Source: Verrucomicrobiota bacterium (GTDB lineage: Bacteria; Verrucomicrobiota; Verrucomicrobiia; Opitutales; Opitutaceae). Taken from it: a stretch of DNA of 6,362 nucleotides. Shown in pieces: positions 6,352 to 6,362 of this stretch. Position 1 is the first letter of the stretch; each line of letters begins with the position of its first letter. Below the pieces are notes generated by a model, which did no database searches, was not told where the DNA came from, and saw nothing but the letters and a program-made list of their open reading frames with translations. The stretch covers positions 1 to 6,362 of the forward strand of contig JAURJO010000167.1 in the NCBI GenBank assembly GCA_030832235.1. Direction: 5' to 3'. Both the position numbers and the translations under genes were made by a program.

Positions 6352-6362
6352 AAACGTTCAAC

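Larger units (their letters stand above)
5731..6362. other. Gene-free, repeat-rich intergenic region
   Basis: No credible coding region occurs in these 632 bases. Short open frames at 5859-6149, 6041-6229 and, on the minus strand, 5877-6110 lack family-like content and run across repeats. The region holds two copies of a 137-bp repeat, two arrays of 10-bp units, and small hairpins such as AGCCT-GAA-AGGCT (5916-5928). I see no transposase, terminal inverted repeats, tRNA or CRISPR units. The 107 bases after the second long repeat hold only a weak terminator-like hairpin. Confidence 0.8.

Overview
This is a GC-rich chromosomal window, probably from a member of Verrucomicrobiota (Opitutaceae-like), with Planctomycetota or Acidobacteriota as alternatives. 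The placement is an inference from three things. One is the neighbouring DUF1592-type cytochrome and DUF1552 genes, a pairing characteristic of those phyla. Another is the high GC with weak or absent Shine-Dalgarno sequences. The last is the short CACGGAT/CACGAAT intergenic repeats.

Left end (1-1749): two nucleotide-metabolism genes diverge from a short intergenic region. On the minus strand is a cytidine deaminase (cdd) whose C-terminus lies outside the window. On the plus strand is an HD-domain dNTP triphosphohydrolase (dgt). Between them, 45 nt upstream of the chosen dgt start, lies a perfect 10-bp GC hairpin followed by a T-run.

Centre (1837-5730): two co-oriented genes, probably one operon, encode exported proteins of unknown function. 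The first is a multidomain protein with an N-terminal cytochrome c module (CXXCH plus a distal MPP methionine), then DUF1587, a beta-rich middle part, DUF1595, DUF1592, DUF1588 (with a second CXXCH) and DUF1585. The second is a Tat-signal DUF1552 protein. They probably act together outside the cytoplasm, perhaps in redox chemistry or polymer turnover, but no substrate can be read from the sequence.

Right end (5731-6362): about 630 bases contain no credible gene but hold layered repeats. A 137-bp repeat occurs twice as direct copies (130/137 identical, no gaps, 349 bp apart). Between the copies lie two short arrays of 10-bp units built on CACGGAT and CACGAAT. A weak terminator-like hairpin sits at the extreme right. 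No CRISPR array, insertion sequence, tRNA or rRNA was seen.
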